NCBI RefSeq assembly: GCF_013393905.1
Contig: NZ_CP040272.1
Coordinates: forward strand, 124,001 to 188,000
Origin: Nostoc sp. C052
Lineage (GTDB): Bacteria > Cyanobacteriota > Cyanobacteriia > Cyanobacteriales > Nostocaceae
DNA length: 64,000 nucleotides
Direction: 5' to 3'
The position numbers and the translations under genes were made by a program. Positions 35,984-44,150 of the stretch are shown here, one piece after another (the stretch's first letter is position 1; every line of letters begins with the position of its first letter). The notes under the pieces were generated by a model, which was not told where the DNA came from, did not search any database, and saw only the letters and a list, made by a program, of their open reading frames with translations.

Positions 35984-36670
35984 TTACTTGCGTGTAGCTT
36001 CCAGTAGGCGAGAAAAATAGAAGCGAGTCTTCGTCATCGCCTGTCGTTCCAAAGAAAAGCCATTAGTTTCCAAGATTCTTACCACATCAGCCTCACGGTG
36101 CAAATATGCACGAGTGGCTTTACTTGGCCCAGGAAAGAAACTGCCAATTTTCTTGAGTATACTCAGGGCGCAGGTCTTCGGCGCAAAACTGAGAATTATC
36201 CGCGACTGTGCCAAAGAACAGAGGTGAGATATCATCTCATCGGCTTTTTCTTGAGGGTAATGAATGAGAACATCTAGGCAAATAACAGTATGGTAGCTAC
36301 CACTCAGCGATTCCAAATCCTGTACAGCAAAAGTTGGATTTTCATCATTTCCCAAGGTTTGCTTGGCTCTATCCCTACCTTCTTCCACCATTTTTTCAGA
36401 AATATCGCTGGCATAGACTTTAGCACCATCTACCGCCAGGGGAATGCTGAGACTACCGACACCACACCCAGCATCACAGATTGATAGCTCTGGTAAATTG
36501 TTATCAGCCTTCAGCCAACCGAGAACTGTATCCACGGTTTGCTGGTGTCCATTGCGGATGTCTAGTTGGACTTTGTTGACTTCGCCATCGCCGTAGATTC
36601 GCTTCCAACGGTCAAACCCTGTGGAATTGAAATACTCGCGAACAATCGTTTTGTCGTCGGCTGCGTTCAT
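35984..36670 (-). CDS. chlM: Magnesium protoporphyrin IX methyltransferase
   Basis: 228 aa. It begins with DDKTIVREYFNSTGFDRWKRIYGDGEVNKVQLDIR, characteristic of BchM/ChlM, then the SAM motif SICDAGCGVGSLSIPLA and CLDVLIHYP. It methylates the C13 propionate of Mg-protoporphyrin IX in chlorophyll synthesis, associated with the thylakoid or inner membrane. This gene marks the organism as a chlorophyll producer. It is transcribed alone, convergent with the third ATPase gene. Confidence 0.95.
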   Translation of the reverse strand: MNAADDKTIVREYFNSTGFDRWKRIYGDGEVNKVQLDIRNGHQQTVDTVLGWLKADNNLPELSICDAGCGVGSLSIPLAVDGAKVYASDISEKMVEEGRDRAKQTLGNDENPTFAVQDLESLSGSYHTVICLDVLIHYPQEKADEMISHLCSLAQSRIILSFAPKTCALSILKKIGSFFPGPSKATRAYLHREADVVRILETNGFSLERQAMTKTRFYFSRLLEATRK

Positions 36671-37157
36671 AAACTTTGATTTTTAGGGGTTCCCAATGCT
36701 TAAAATTATCATTGATAGGAACCCATAAGAGCGGTCTTCCAGATTTTTCTAGATGATAGTTTGCCGATAAGCAAGGATACTTACGTATATAGAGACATTA
36801 GAGTGCCGAATTCTTGGGTAAACTTACATCTTGCACTTATTTTCCATTGTCTTTTGTATGGCTGACCATTTCATTTTTACCATGATTCAAAACTTTTGTT
36901 TTTGCTTCTTTTAAGAACTTATCTCACTATTCTAAAAATCCTTACTTTTTTTCATAAAATATAGTTTGGTTTTTTGTGCCGACTTACTTATTCACTACAA
37001 CAGCAACAAGCAGAATGATTAGTTTAAGTTTATTTACCTCGTTTTAGAGAACTCCAAGAAATAAATTATCCAATATTGTGTGTGGGGTGGGCATCTTGCC
37101 CGCCCAGTCCATCAGGCGGGCAAGATGACCACCCCACAAGAGTTAATTGGATATTTT
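36671..37157. other. Intergenic region with a MITE-like repeat
   Basis: The promoter side of chlM and the 3' side of the SMR gene. The family C element at 37046-37167 occupies the right part and reaches the SMR stop codon. The remaining ~370 bases are AT rich with no gene. Confidence 0.55.
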
Positions 37158-37167
37158 TTATTGACTT
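37046..37167. repeat. MITE-like repeat, family C copy 3
   Basis: Inverted arms AACTCCAAGAAATAAATTAT and ...TAATTGGATATTTTTTATTG flank the hairpin GGTGGGCATCTTGCCCGCC / GGCGGGCAAGATGACCACC. The right arm runs into the last codons of the SMR transporter gene, so its stop codon lies within the repeat. Confidence 0.7.
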
Positions 37168-37478
37168 GCATTTATGCCAATTACCCCTATGATTATTAAG
37201 GAAATCGACAAAAGTTTAATGAATGTGGCAGATTCACGAAACCAAATAATTCCAATAATAGCAATTAGAATAGTTCCCAATCCAGCCCAGACGGAATAAG
37301 CCACACTTACTTCAAGTCTCTTGAGAGCAAGGGTCAAAAAAGTAAAACAAAGTCCATAGCAGACAAATATTAATACTGAAGGAACTATTTTCGTAAATCC
37401 CTCCGATAACTTCATGCAGGTTGTGCCTGAAACCTCAAAGAGGATTGCAATGATGAGGTAAATCCAGCTGATGAACAT
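37158..37478 (-). CDS. Small multidrug resistance (SMR) exporter
   Basis: About 106 aa with four transmembrane helices. It starts MFISWIYLIIAILFEVSGTT, with the membrane glutamate (E14 in EmrE numbering) in FEVSGT, then CMKLSEGFTKIVPS, YSVWAGLGT and GVIGINAS. EmrE/QacE/SugE relatives are dual-topology proton antiporters for cationic drugs or guanidinium. An upstream GTG at 37526 would add 16 polar residues; I chose the ATG at 37478 because family proteins begin there. The last codons overlap a MITE-like repeat. Confidence 0.88.
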   Translation of the reverse strand: MFISWIYLIIAILFEVSGTTCMKLSEGFTKIVPSVLIFVCYGLCFTFLTLALKRLEVSVAYSVWAGLGTILIAIIGIIWFRESATFIKLLSISLIIIGVIGINASQ

Positions 37479-37895
37479 ATTTTTTGTAAGTGGTTTGTTA
37501 AGAGCAACTGACGGGCGATGCACCACACCCTATCAATGTAAAAAACAGTCTTGAAGCCACCCATTAACAAATATATTTAACTAAGTATAAGTCTTTCGAC
37601 AGTTAAATACAAGCGCACAATAGTATATTTTAGCTTGATTTTGGGGCTTTGTGGCTATGAGATTGGTCAAACAATTTTGGATTTTAGATTTTAGATTGAT
37701 CCCAGCAATCAAGTCAGAAGCTCATCAATTAATTGTTAGATTTTAGATTTATTCTGGTGTTAAATTGGAAGGCAACTCTTTAATTTTGAATCTTCAATTC
37801 CAAAATCCAAAATTTAAAATCTAAAATTCGGTAAAGCATTGAGGCAACGCCTGCTGTAGTATGATTGTGATTTTGTTCTACTAATGGTATGAGAG
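37479..37895. other. Intergenic region with AT-rich short repeats
   Basis: It contains multiple TTAGATTTTAGATT and AAAATCCAAAAT-type phrases (about 37676-37828), partly inverted copies of each other and related to the heptamer array at 26155. No gene. Confidence 0.6.
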
Positions 37896-39074
37896 ATGAC
37901 GGCTCAATTTAAATACAGCACTCTTACCGATTCACAAGATATCCAGCACCTTGGGCATATCTTTGAGCAGTGTTTTATCAGCGCACTTGGAGGCGAGGAA
38001 GCTTATATCAATCTGATTGGCGTAGAAAATTTCCGTATTATTCGTGAGTCAGAGCAATTAATTGGTGGATTGGCAACTTTGGATATGGGCCAGTGGTGGG
38101 GTGGTTTGCGTGTACCAATGACAGGAATTGCAGTAGTGGGCATTGCTCCAGAGTATCGTGGTTCGGGAGCTGCGATCGCTCTTATGGAACAGACCCTCAA
38201 AGAACTTTATGCTAGAGGTATACCGCTCTCTGCTCTTTATCCAGCAGTTCAAGGCTTGTACCGAAAAGTTGGGTATGAACAGGGGGGTAGCTGGTGTAAT
38301 TGGGAAGTTCCGACTAAAAGTATCCAATTGCGAGAGCAACCCCTACCTTTGCAACCAATATTTCCGCTCAATCATCAAGTCTTTCACGAACTATATCAGC
38401 AGCAGGCGAGACTAACGCATGGATATTTAGACCGACATCCAGCAATCTGGGAGCGCTTAATCCAGCCAGATGATAAAGAAACATTTTACGCATATTTCAT
38501 CGGTACTAAAGAGAAACCCCAAGGATATATCCTCTTCAGTCAACATTCAACTGAAGATGGCACAATCCTGCGGATCAAGGATTGGGTAATTCTCACATTT
38601 GCCGCTGCACAATCATTCTGGTCTTTTCTTGCCAGTCATCGCTCCCAAATTGAGCAGGTGCGATGGAGGAGTTCTGTGAGCGATTCCTTAACATTGCTGC
38701 TACCAGAACAAACTGCCAAACTCAAACATACGATGCGTTGGCTGCTGCGGGTAGTAGATGTAGTCAAGGCATTGGAAATGCGTGGTTATCCATCGGGAAT
38801 TCAAGCTGAATTGCACTTAGATATTCAAGATAATTTGCTAGATGCAAACAATGGTAAATTCATCCTTTCTGTTGCCAATGGACGAGGTGAAGTTACAAAA
38901 GGTGGAAAAGGTGAATTGCAGCTAGATATCAGAGAACTAGCACCACTCTATACAAGTTTGTTCACTCCCTACCATTTACAAATAGCCGGAAAACTGCATG
39001 GGACAGAAACAGCTATATCAGCAGCTACGCAAATATTTGCAGGTGCATCGCCTTGGGTGGCTGATTTCTTTTAA
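37896..39074 (+). CDS. GNAT N-acetyltransferase, Eis-like
   Basis: 392 aa, the length of Eis-type proteins. The N-terminal GNAT domain carries MTGIAVVGIAPEYRGSGAAIALMEQTLKELYARGIPLSALYPA, with the acetyl-CoA loop R-G-S-G-A. A second degenerate GNAT domain follows, and the C-terminal SCP2-like sterol-carrier fold ends SAATQIFAGASPWVADFF with a free terminal carboxylate, as used for catalysis in Eis. Such enzymes acetylate amines of antibiotics or proteins; the native substrate is unknown. Confidence 0.85.
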   Translation: MTAQFKYSTLTDSQDIQHLGHIFEQCFISALGGEEAYINLIGVENFRIIRESEQLIGGLATLDMGQWWGGLRVPMTGIAVVGIAPEYRGSGAAIALMEQTLKELYARGIPLSALYPAVQGLYRKVGYEQGGSWCNWEVPTKSIQLREQPLPLQPIFPLNHQVFHELYQQQARLTHGYLDRHPAIWERLIQPDDKETFYAYFIGTKEKPQGYILFSQHSTEDGTILRIKDWVILTFAAAQSFWSFLASHRSQIEQVRWRSSVSDSLTLLLPEQTAKLKHTMRWLLRVVDVVKALEMRGYPSGIQAELHLDIQDNLLDANNGKFILSVANGRGEVTKGGKGELQLDIRELAPLYTSLFTPYHLQIAGKLHGTETAISAATQIFAGASPWVADFF

Positions 39075-39479
39075 CGTGAGTGTATAAAATATAAGGGACT
39101 TCCAAATAAAAAAACATCTAACTTTTCCTGTGGGTGGACATCTTGTCTGCCTTTATTTATGAGCAAGCGAGACCTCACCCCATAAAATTGGATAATTTCT
39201 TGATAATCCCTAAGTTGGAAACATAATTAATCTTTGGCTCGTCGTTCCGCTAGATTAACAATTTCTGTGGTTGTCAACTCACATCATCAATGAAACTGTG
39301 AGCGATTTACTTTGATAAGTAATGATGATTTGTTGTGCTGATCTAATCCTAAACATCATTTCAAAAAATAATTCAACAGCATTTCTGAATTTTTCTCCGG
39401 AATTCCAGTGCAATCCTCAGAAAACAATCTAAGGTAAAGTTGATTAGTTGCTACATCGTTGCACACCTACAATCACAAC
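39075..39479. other. Intergenic region with a MITE-like repeat
   Basis: The left part is the family C element (39094-39211). The rest is the probable promoter region of the AMIN/hydrolase gene; no boxes were identified with confidence. Confidence 0.5.
39094..39211. repeat. MITE-like repeat, family C copy 4 (decayed)
   Basis: The ends AGGGACTTCCAAATAAA and ...TTCTTGATAATCCCT are inverse. The inner hairpin GTGGGTGGACATCTTGTCTGC is a decayed form of the core seen in copies 1 and 3, with the TGGATAATTT arm retained. Confidence 0.55.
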
Positions 39480-40802
39480 ATGAAATCACATTTACTTGCG
39501 ATCGGTTTAAGCAGTTTGCTTCTAGTTGCAGGACAAGCTAAAGCCTCACGATTACAGTCTTGGTACTTTGACTCTAAGCAAAACCAATTACACCTAACTA
39601 CAACTTCTGGAATCCAACCAAAAGCTTTTTTATTAGATAATCCTAATCGATTAGTAATTGACTTACCTGGAACTAATTTTAATTCAGATAGTGTTAAAAA
39701 AGCTTTTGGTAATGCGATCAAAGAAATTAGGATTGGAAAACTAGACAGTCAAACAACTCGTTTTGTCATCCAATTTGCTCCAGGTTATCATCTTACTTCC
39801 CGTAATTTATCCATTAGAGGAGATTCTCGTTCCCATTGGATTGTAAAATTTAACTCATTTGACCGTCAAAGCAATAGCATTTCTGGGGAAAATAGAGAAG
39901 ATATTGCCATCAATTCTACTGATGCTTCAACATTTGCAGGAGTTGTCAATCTTGGTCAAGAAATGCAAGGCATCAGTTCTCAAATTCGCGCATTGTTAGC
40001 AACCTATAAATCATTAAACCCTGGAATATTTTTCTTAGATTTAGATACAGGTAACTATATAGATATTAATGGCGAAAAAAGATTTTCTGCTGCCAGTACA
40101 ATCAAATTTCCCTTGTTAGTGGCTCTTTTTCAAGAAATAGATGCTGGTAGAATTAAACTAACAGATAAATTAGTGATGCGGCGCGATTTAAGGGTGGGTG
40201 AATCTGGAATTATGCAATATAAACCCATAGGAACTAAATTTAGCGTCCTAGAAACTGCTACCTTAATGATGACAATCAGCGATAATACCGCCACAAATCT
40301 GGTTCTCGATCGCTTGGGTGGTGCAGCAAAAGTTAGTCAGCGTTTTCGCAGCTGGGGATTGCAAAATACAGCACTTCGGAATCTACTTCCAGACATCGCT
40401 GGCACAAATACAACGAGTTCCAAAGATTTGGTCAGGTTGGCGGCGTTAGTTTCTAACAATCGTTTACTATCCCCAAACAGCCGTAATCAAGTTTTAGGGA
40501 TTATGCGCCGTGTCAAAACTAATAGTTTGCTACCGGCTGGTATTGGTAAAGGAGCTACCATTGCTCACAAAACTGGCACATTGAGATTTATCATCGGTGA
40601 TGCAGGTATTATTGAAATGCCCAACGGGAAAAGCTATTTAGCAGGCATTTTGGTGCAAAGACCAAACTACGATCGCAAAGCTGGAGATTTTGTCCGTGAA
40701 GTTTCGAGAAGAGTCTACAATTACCTAAACCAAACCACAGTTAGCAATATAGAACCGAACTCTAGCGATGCCTCCGGCGGGCTACGCCTACGCACTCCTT
40801 AA
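39480..40802 (+). CDS. AMIN-domain class A beta-lactamase-like serine hydrolase
   Basis: About 440 aa. A signal peptide (MKSHLLAIGLSSLLLVAGQAKA) is followed by an AMIN domain (about 25-125: SWYFDSKQNQLHLTT, NPNRLVIDLPGT), which binds peptidoglycan or septal envelope sites. The catalytic part has AASTIKF (Ser-x-x-Lys), the SDN loop (MTISDNTATNLVLD) and HKTG, the three class A motifs. There is no obvious Glu166 deacylation loop, so it may be a peptidoglycan hydrolase or low-activity enzyme. The ATG at 39480 is chosen over a TTG at 39459. The last dozen residues (ASGGLRLRTP) are encoded by a dispersed GC-rich palindrome. Confidence 0.85.
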   Translation: MKSHLLAIGLSSLLLVAGQAKASRLQSWYFDSKQNQLHLTTTSGIQPKAFLLDNPNRLVIDLPGTNFNSDSVKKAFGNAIKEIRIGKLDSQTTRFVIQFAPGYHLTSRNLSIRGDSRSHWIVKFNSFDRQSNSISGENREDIAINSTDASTFAGVVNLGQEMQGISSQIRALLATYKSLNPGIFFLDLDTGNYIDINGEKRFSAASTIKFPLLVALFQEIDAGRIKLTDKLVMRRDLRVGESGIMQYKPIGTKFSVLETATLMMTISDNTATNLVLDRLGGAAKVSQRFRSWGLQNTALRNLLPDIAGTNTTSSKDLVRLAALVSNNRLLSPNSRNQVLGIMRRVKTNSLLPAGIGKGATIAHKTGTLRFIIGDAGIIEMPNGKSYLAGILVQRPNYDRKAGDFVREVSRRVYNYLNQTTVSNIEPNSSDASGGLRLRTP

Positions 40803-40805
40803 CCA

Positions 40806-40897
40806 TAGACATCTCCAGAAATTAAAGATGCGTTTCCCAGAATCCTTGTAGAGACGTAGCACTGCTACGTCTCTACATTCTTTTTCGGAGATATCTA
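40806..40897. repeat. MITE, family A copy 1
   Basis: 92 bases. Left end TAGACATCTCCAGAAA, right end inverse TTTCGGAGATATCTA, internal palindrome GTAGAGACGTAG/CTACGTCTCTAC. TA at both borders fits IS630/Tc1-type mobilisation. The second copy is at 43712-43804. Confidence 0.85.
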
Positions 40898-41098
40898 ATG
40901 GGAAGCGGGGAGTTAATATTTCAAACAATCTCTCAATACTTGTCGCATTTTGGGGAAAAGGGGAAGAAAAAACCTTTAACCTTTTCCCAAAACCCAATTC
41001 CGAGTTAAAAATACAAAACCCCAGCAGTGTTGTACTCTCTCTCATCTATTTTATTGAGATTATTTCTAAAAATTTTCTGAATTATATCCATATCTAGC

Positions 41099-41212
41099 CC
41101 TGGCGAATAGAATTCGCGGCTATACAGACAAAACCCACCTCCGTGGGTTTCCAATTTCTTGAGTCCGCGCAGGCGGACTTGGTTTGTGTAGGCGCGATTT
41201 CTAATCGCCAGG
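41099..41212. repeat. Hairpin interspersed repeat (CCTGGCGAATAG type)
   Basis: The left end CCTGGCGAATAGAATTCGCG and right end ...CGATTTCTAATCGCCAGG are inverse. Inside lie CCCACCTCCGTGGG and AGTCCGCGCAGGCGGACT palindromes. It is a multi-hairpin non-coding element of a kind common in Nostoc genomes. Confidence 0.75.
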
Positions 41213-41254
41213 TATATTTGCTGTATTAAATTCTATCCGTAAATACCACAAAAA

Positions 41255-41288
41255 TAAAATAAAAAAGAGAGCTACTTAAGCAGCTCTC
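41255..41288 (-). terminator. Rho-independent terminator downstream of gatB
   Basis: On the minus strand GAGAGCT...AGCTCTC forms a stem (plus positions 41267-41288) followed by TTTTTTATTTTATTTT. It lies about 200 bases after the gatB stop, so the gatB transcript would have a long 3' end. Confidence 0.75.
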
Positions 41289-41484
41289 CAGATCATCAGG
41301 GTGCATCTACTTACCACAGCATATCATTTTAGGTATGAGGGTTGTCACCAGCTTTTATATGAAGACTTTGTGAAGTAAGACCGGGAAAATACTTAAATTG
41401 GAAATTGGGTATGGGGCATTGGGCATTGGTTATTCTCCCCTGCTCCCTGCCTGATGCCAACAATAATTATTTACGCCGAACTAC

Positions 41485-42960
41485 TTAAGCATTCAGTTTT
41501 TTCTCGACCAATTCGTTAGTCAGCTTAGGATCGGCACGTTTGCCTGTCTTTTTCAGAACTTGTCCGACAAAGAAGCCTTTGAGGTTGGTGTTACCGTTGC
41601 GATACTTTTCTAATTCTTTGGGATTGGCGGCTATGACTTCATCAACAATAGGTTCCAGTACACTAGGATCGGTGATTAACTCTTGACCTGCAAAGGCTTT
41701 CTCAGGAGAAATACCACTCAGCAAATCTGGGAGCTTTTCTTTAGCTTGAGCATTGCTAATTTTGCCCGTTTCAATGCGAGTGATGATATCTGCTAAATTG
41801 GTGGGAGTCAGGGCGATTTCAGTAATACTGAGTTTTTGCTTATTGAGGTGGGCTGCGATATCTTGAGTAATCCAGTTAGCTGCGGCTTTGGCATTTGCTC
41901 CAGATGCGATCGCAGTTTCAAAATATTCGGCTATTGAACGATCTTCTGTCAACACTCGCGCATCGTAAGGGGAAAGCCCCAACTCACTTTCATAGTGATG
42001 GCGTTTTTGGGCTGGTAATTCTGGTAGTTCGCTACGCCATTGCTCTAATTGTGCATTTGACACCTCAATTGGAGCTAAATCTGGTTCGGGAAAGTAGCGA
42101 TAATCGCTTGAACCTTCTTTCACCCGCATACTACTTGTGCGTTGAGCGCCTTCTTCCCAGAGACGAGTTTCTTGGATAATGCGATCGCCTGCTTCAATGG
42201 CGGCGATTTGGCGCTCAATTTCGTAGTCAATCGCCCGTTGGATGGCGCTGAAGGAGTTCATGTTTTTTATTTCTACCTTGGTGCCAAATTCCTTTCGTCC
42301 CACTGGACGCACGGAAATGTTGACATCGCAACGCAGAGATCCCTCCTGCATATTCCCGTCACTCACACCGAGATACCGGACAATCCGGCGTAATTCTTCG
42401 GCATATTCAGCAGCTTCTAGTCCAGAACGCAAATCGGGTTCCGAGACAATTTCTACTAAGGGGATACCTGCGCGATTGTAGTCTACCAAAGAATAGGAAG
42501 AACCAGAAAGGCGATCGCTACCGGCGTGTACCAATTTTCCCGCATCTTCTTCCATGTGCAGACGCGTAATACCAATGCGTTTGCGAATCGGATTCCCCTC
42601 AGCATCTACCAACTCAATTTCTAACCAACCATGTTCTGCGATCGGTAGATCGTATTGAGAAATTTGGTAATTTTTCGGTAAATCTGGATAAAAATACTGT
42701 TTGCGGTCAAATTTACTATATTTAGCGATTTGACAATTTAGTGCCAAACCAGCCTTGACAGCGTATTCTAATACTTTCTCATTGAGTACAGGTAAGACCC
42801 CAGGTAAACCCATACAAATCGGGTCAATGTTAGTATTGGGTTCAGCACCGAATGCCGTAGAGCTATTAGAGAAAATCTTGGTGTTGGTACTCAGTTGACA
42901 ATGGGTTTCTAAACCAATAATCGCTTCATACTCTGTTTTTACAGTGGTAGCAGTCGTCAT
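41485..42960 (-). CDS. gatB: Asp/Glu-tRNA amidotransferase subunit B
   Basis: 491 aa, full length. Motifs: EAIIGLETHCQL near the start, FDRKQYFYPDLPKNYQISQYD, EEDAGKLVH, DYNRAGIPLVEIVSEPD and RCDVNISVRP. GatB binds Glu-tRNA(Gln) or Asp-tRNA(Asn) and phosphorylates the side-chain carboxyl before GatA-supplied ammonia amidates it. The C-terminal YqeY-like tail (NPKELEKYRNGNTNLKGFFVGQVLKKTGKRADP) is intact. gatA and gatC are not adjacent, as usual for cyanobacteria. Confidence 0.97.
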   Translation of the reverse strand: MTTATTVKTEYEAIIGLETHCQLSTNTKIFSNSSTAFGAEPNTNIDPICMGLPGVLPVLNEKVLEYAVKAGLALNCQIAKYSKFDRKQYFYPDLPKNYQISQYDLPIAEHGWLEIELVDAEGNPIRKRIGITRLHMEEDAGKLVHAGSDRLSGSSYSLVDYNRAGIPLVEIVSEPDLRSGLEAAEYAEELRRIVRYLGVSDGNMQEGSLRCDVNISVRPVGRKEFGTKVEIKNMNSFSAIQRAIDYEIERQIAAIEAGDRIIQETRLWEEGAQRTSSMRVKEGSSDYRYFPEPDLAPIEVSNAQLEQWRSELPELPAQKRHHYESELGLSPYDARVLTEDRSIAEYFETAIASGANAKAAANWITQDIAAHLNKQKLSITEIALTPTNLADIITRIETGKISNAQAKEKLPDLLSGISPEKAFAGQELITDPSVLEPIVDEVIAANPKELEKYRNGNTNLKGFFVGQVLKKTGKRADPKLTNELVEKKLNA

Positions 42961-43051
42961 AATATCAATAATTTGGGCATAATCCTTGTAGTGGTACTAT
43001 TGTAGCGGCGTATTGAGTTGCGCTGAAGACGGTTATTTGGGTGAGCAATGC

Positions 43052-43122
43052 TTACCAAGCCCCGTTGGGGCGGGTGTAGGGGTGTAGGGTGTAGGGGAAA
43101 AAGACGCAACGCCTACACCCCT
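43052..43122. repeat. GGGTGTA-type tandem/inverted short repeats
   Basis: Several near-heptamer GGGTGTA units, then an inverted CCTACACCCC, in the leader of the P-loop kinase gene. This STRR-type array could form a hairpin. Confidence 0.55.
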
Positions 43123-43161
43123 AATGAGCGTGTTGAGCTTGAAAAAAAGGTGCGAACCTAA

Positions 43162-43674
43162 GTGAAAAAAATCTTGATTATTGGTTCTGGGGGTGCTGGT
43201 AAATCTACCCTAGCCCGCGTACTGGGAAGCATTTTAGGTTTAGAAGTGATTCACTTGGATGCTTGGTACTGGAATCCTGGTTGGGTTGAGACTCCAAAAA
43301 CTGAATGGCAAAGTATAATCCAAGACCTAACCCTACGAGAATCTTGGATTATGGATGGTAACTATGGCGGTACTCTCGACCTTCGTTTGTCGGTTGCAGA
43401 TACGGTAATTTTTTTGGATTTTCCCCGGATTTTATGTTTGTCGCGAGTGATTAAACGCCGCTTCATGTATGCAGGACAATCTAGACCTGATATGGCATCA
43501 GATTGCCCTGAAAGATTGAATTGGGAATTTCTCAAATATATCTGGTCATACCCAATTATTCGTCGTCCTGGAATTCTAGAAAAACTTAGTCAGCCAAGAC
43601 CAAACCAGCAAGTTATTATTCTCCGCAAACCAACAGAAGTCAGAGAGTTTTTACAAAAGATTTCCCAATATTAA
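43162..43674 (+). CDS. P-loop kinase, topology-modulation (FlaR-like) family
   Basis: 170 aa. Walker A GSGGAGKST (8-16) is followed by LGLEVIHLDAWYWNPGWVETP, ESWIMDGNYGGTLDLRL and LDFPRILCLSRVIKR. This is the adenylate-kinase-like group annotated as topology modulation or FlaR proteins. They are presumed small-molecule or nucleotide kinases; no substrate is established. The start is GTG at 43162. It lies alone, followed by a MITE. Confidence 0.8.
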   Translation: MKKILIIGSGGAGKSTLARVLGSILGLEVIHLDAWYWNPGWVETPKTEWQSIIQDLTLRESWIMDGNYGGTLDLRLSVADTVIFLDFPRILCLSRVIKRRFMYAGQSRPDMASDCPERLNWEFLKYIWSYPIIRRPGILEKLSQPRPNQQVIILRKPTEVREFLQKISQY

Positions 43675-43711
43675 CTCTAGCTCTCGCCTAGCATCCCTAC
43701 GACTAAAACAA

Positions 43712-43804
43712 TAGACATCTCCAGAAATTAAAGATGCCTTACCCAGAACTATTGTAGAGACGTAGTAGTGCTACGTCTCTACATTTTTTTTTCGGAGATG
43801 TCTA
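43712..43804. repeat. MITE, family A copy 2
   Basis: 93 bases with TAGACATCTCC ends in perfect inverse orientation and the GTAGAGACGTAG...CTACGTCTCTAC core; closely similar to 40806-40897 over its whole length. Confidence 0.85.
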
Positions 43805-43837
43805 ATACTCTTGGGTTAGGGATAATGGTATGCAAAT

Positions 43838-43909
43838 TAAAAAATGCCTGGGAGTGTTGCCGTGTTTCCACCCCAGGCATTTTTTATTCTTAACTTGCTC
43901 CTCACACAC
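43838..43909 (-). ncRNA. Small RNA, tandem copy A (Yfr2/Cyano-1-like)
   Basis: On the minus strand a ~72-base transcript is predicted. It starts near GTGTGTGAGGAGCAAG and ends in a terminator hairpin AAAATGCCTGGG...CCCAGGCATTTTTT. The large loop reads GTGGAAACACGGCAACACT. GGAAAC-containing loops of this kind are found in the Yfr2/Cyano-1 family of cyanobacterial sRNAs; the family name is my inference. A near-identical copy lies 159 bases away. No open frame is present. The two copies vary in compensating fashion in the stem (GCC/GGC versus GCG/CGC). Confidence 0.75.
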
Positions 43910-43915
43910 AAATAC

Positions 43916-43944
43916 ACATTATCACTACTTCTATCAAATGGCAA
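43916..43944 (-). promoter_or_regulatory. Promoter of sRNA copy A
   Basis: TTGCCA, a 17-base spacer TTTGATAGAAGTAGTGA, then TAATGT on the minus strand, placing the start near 43909. The same arrangement precedes copy B. Confidence 0.7.
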
Positions 43945-43996
43945 GTATATTGAGTGACATTTTAAAATCCCACAAGAAATCCAATTTTTGACAAAT

Positions 43997-44068
43997 TAAA
44001 AAGCGCTTGGGAGTGTTGCCGTGTTTCCACCCCAAACGCTTTTTATTTTTAACTTGCTCCTCACACAC
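43997..44068 (-). ncRNA. Small RNA, tandem copy B (Yfr2/Cyano-1-like)
   Basis: The second copy, predicted from about 44068 to 43997. It has the same 5' GTGTGTGAGGAGCAAG, the same GTGGAAACACGGCAACACT loop and an intrinsic terminator AAAAAGCG...CGCTTTTT. The loop and 5' single-stranded part are fully conserved between copies while linker and spacer sequences drift, as expected for a functional RNA. It lies downstream of purH on the same strand but has its own promoter. Confidence 0.78.
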
Positions 44069-44074
44069 GACTTT

Positions 44075-44103
44075 AATATATCACCGCTTCTATCAAAGGG
44101 CAA
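44075..44103 (-). promoter_or_regulatory. Promoter of sRNA copy B
   Basis: TTGCCC, a 17-base spacer TTTGATAGAAGCGGTGA, then TATATT on the minus strand. The start is expected seven bases on, near 44068. Confidence 0.72.
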
Positions 44104-44150
44104 GTAAATTATGTGACACTTTTAAAACTGCACACCTTACAGCCAATAAC

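Larger units (their letters stand above)
40898..41484. other. Intergenic region between convergent genes
   Basis: It holds a hairpin repeat (41099-41212) and a terminator (41255-41288), listed separately. An 85-codon frame on the minus strand (40788-41045) overlaps the MITE and is not believed. Confidence 0.55.

Noticed and set aside
40788..41045. 85-codon minus-strand frame between the hydrolase gene and gatB
   Set aside because: Overlaps a MITE and has no coding character.
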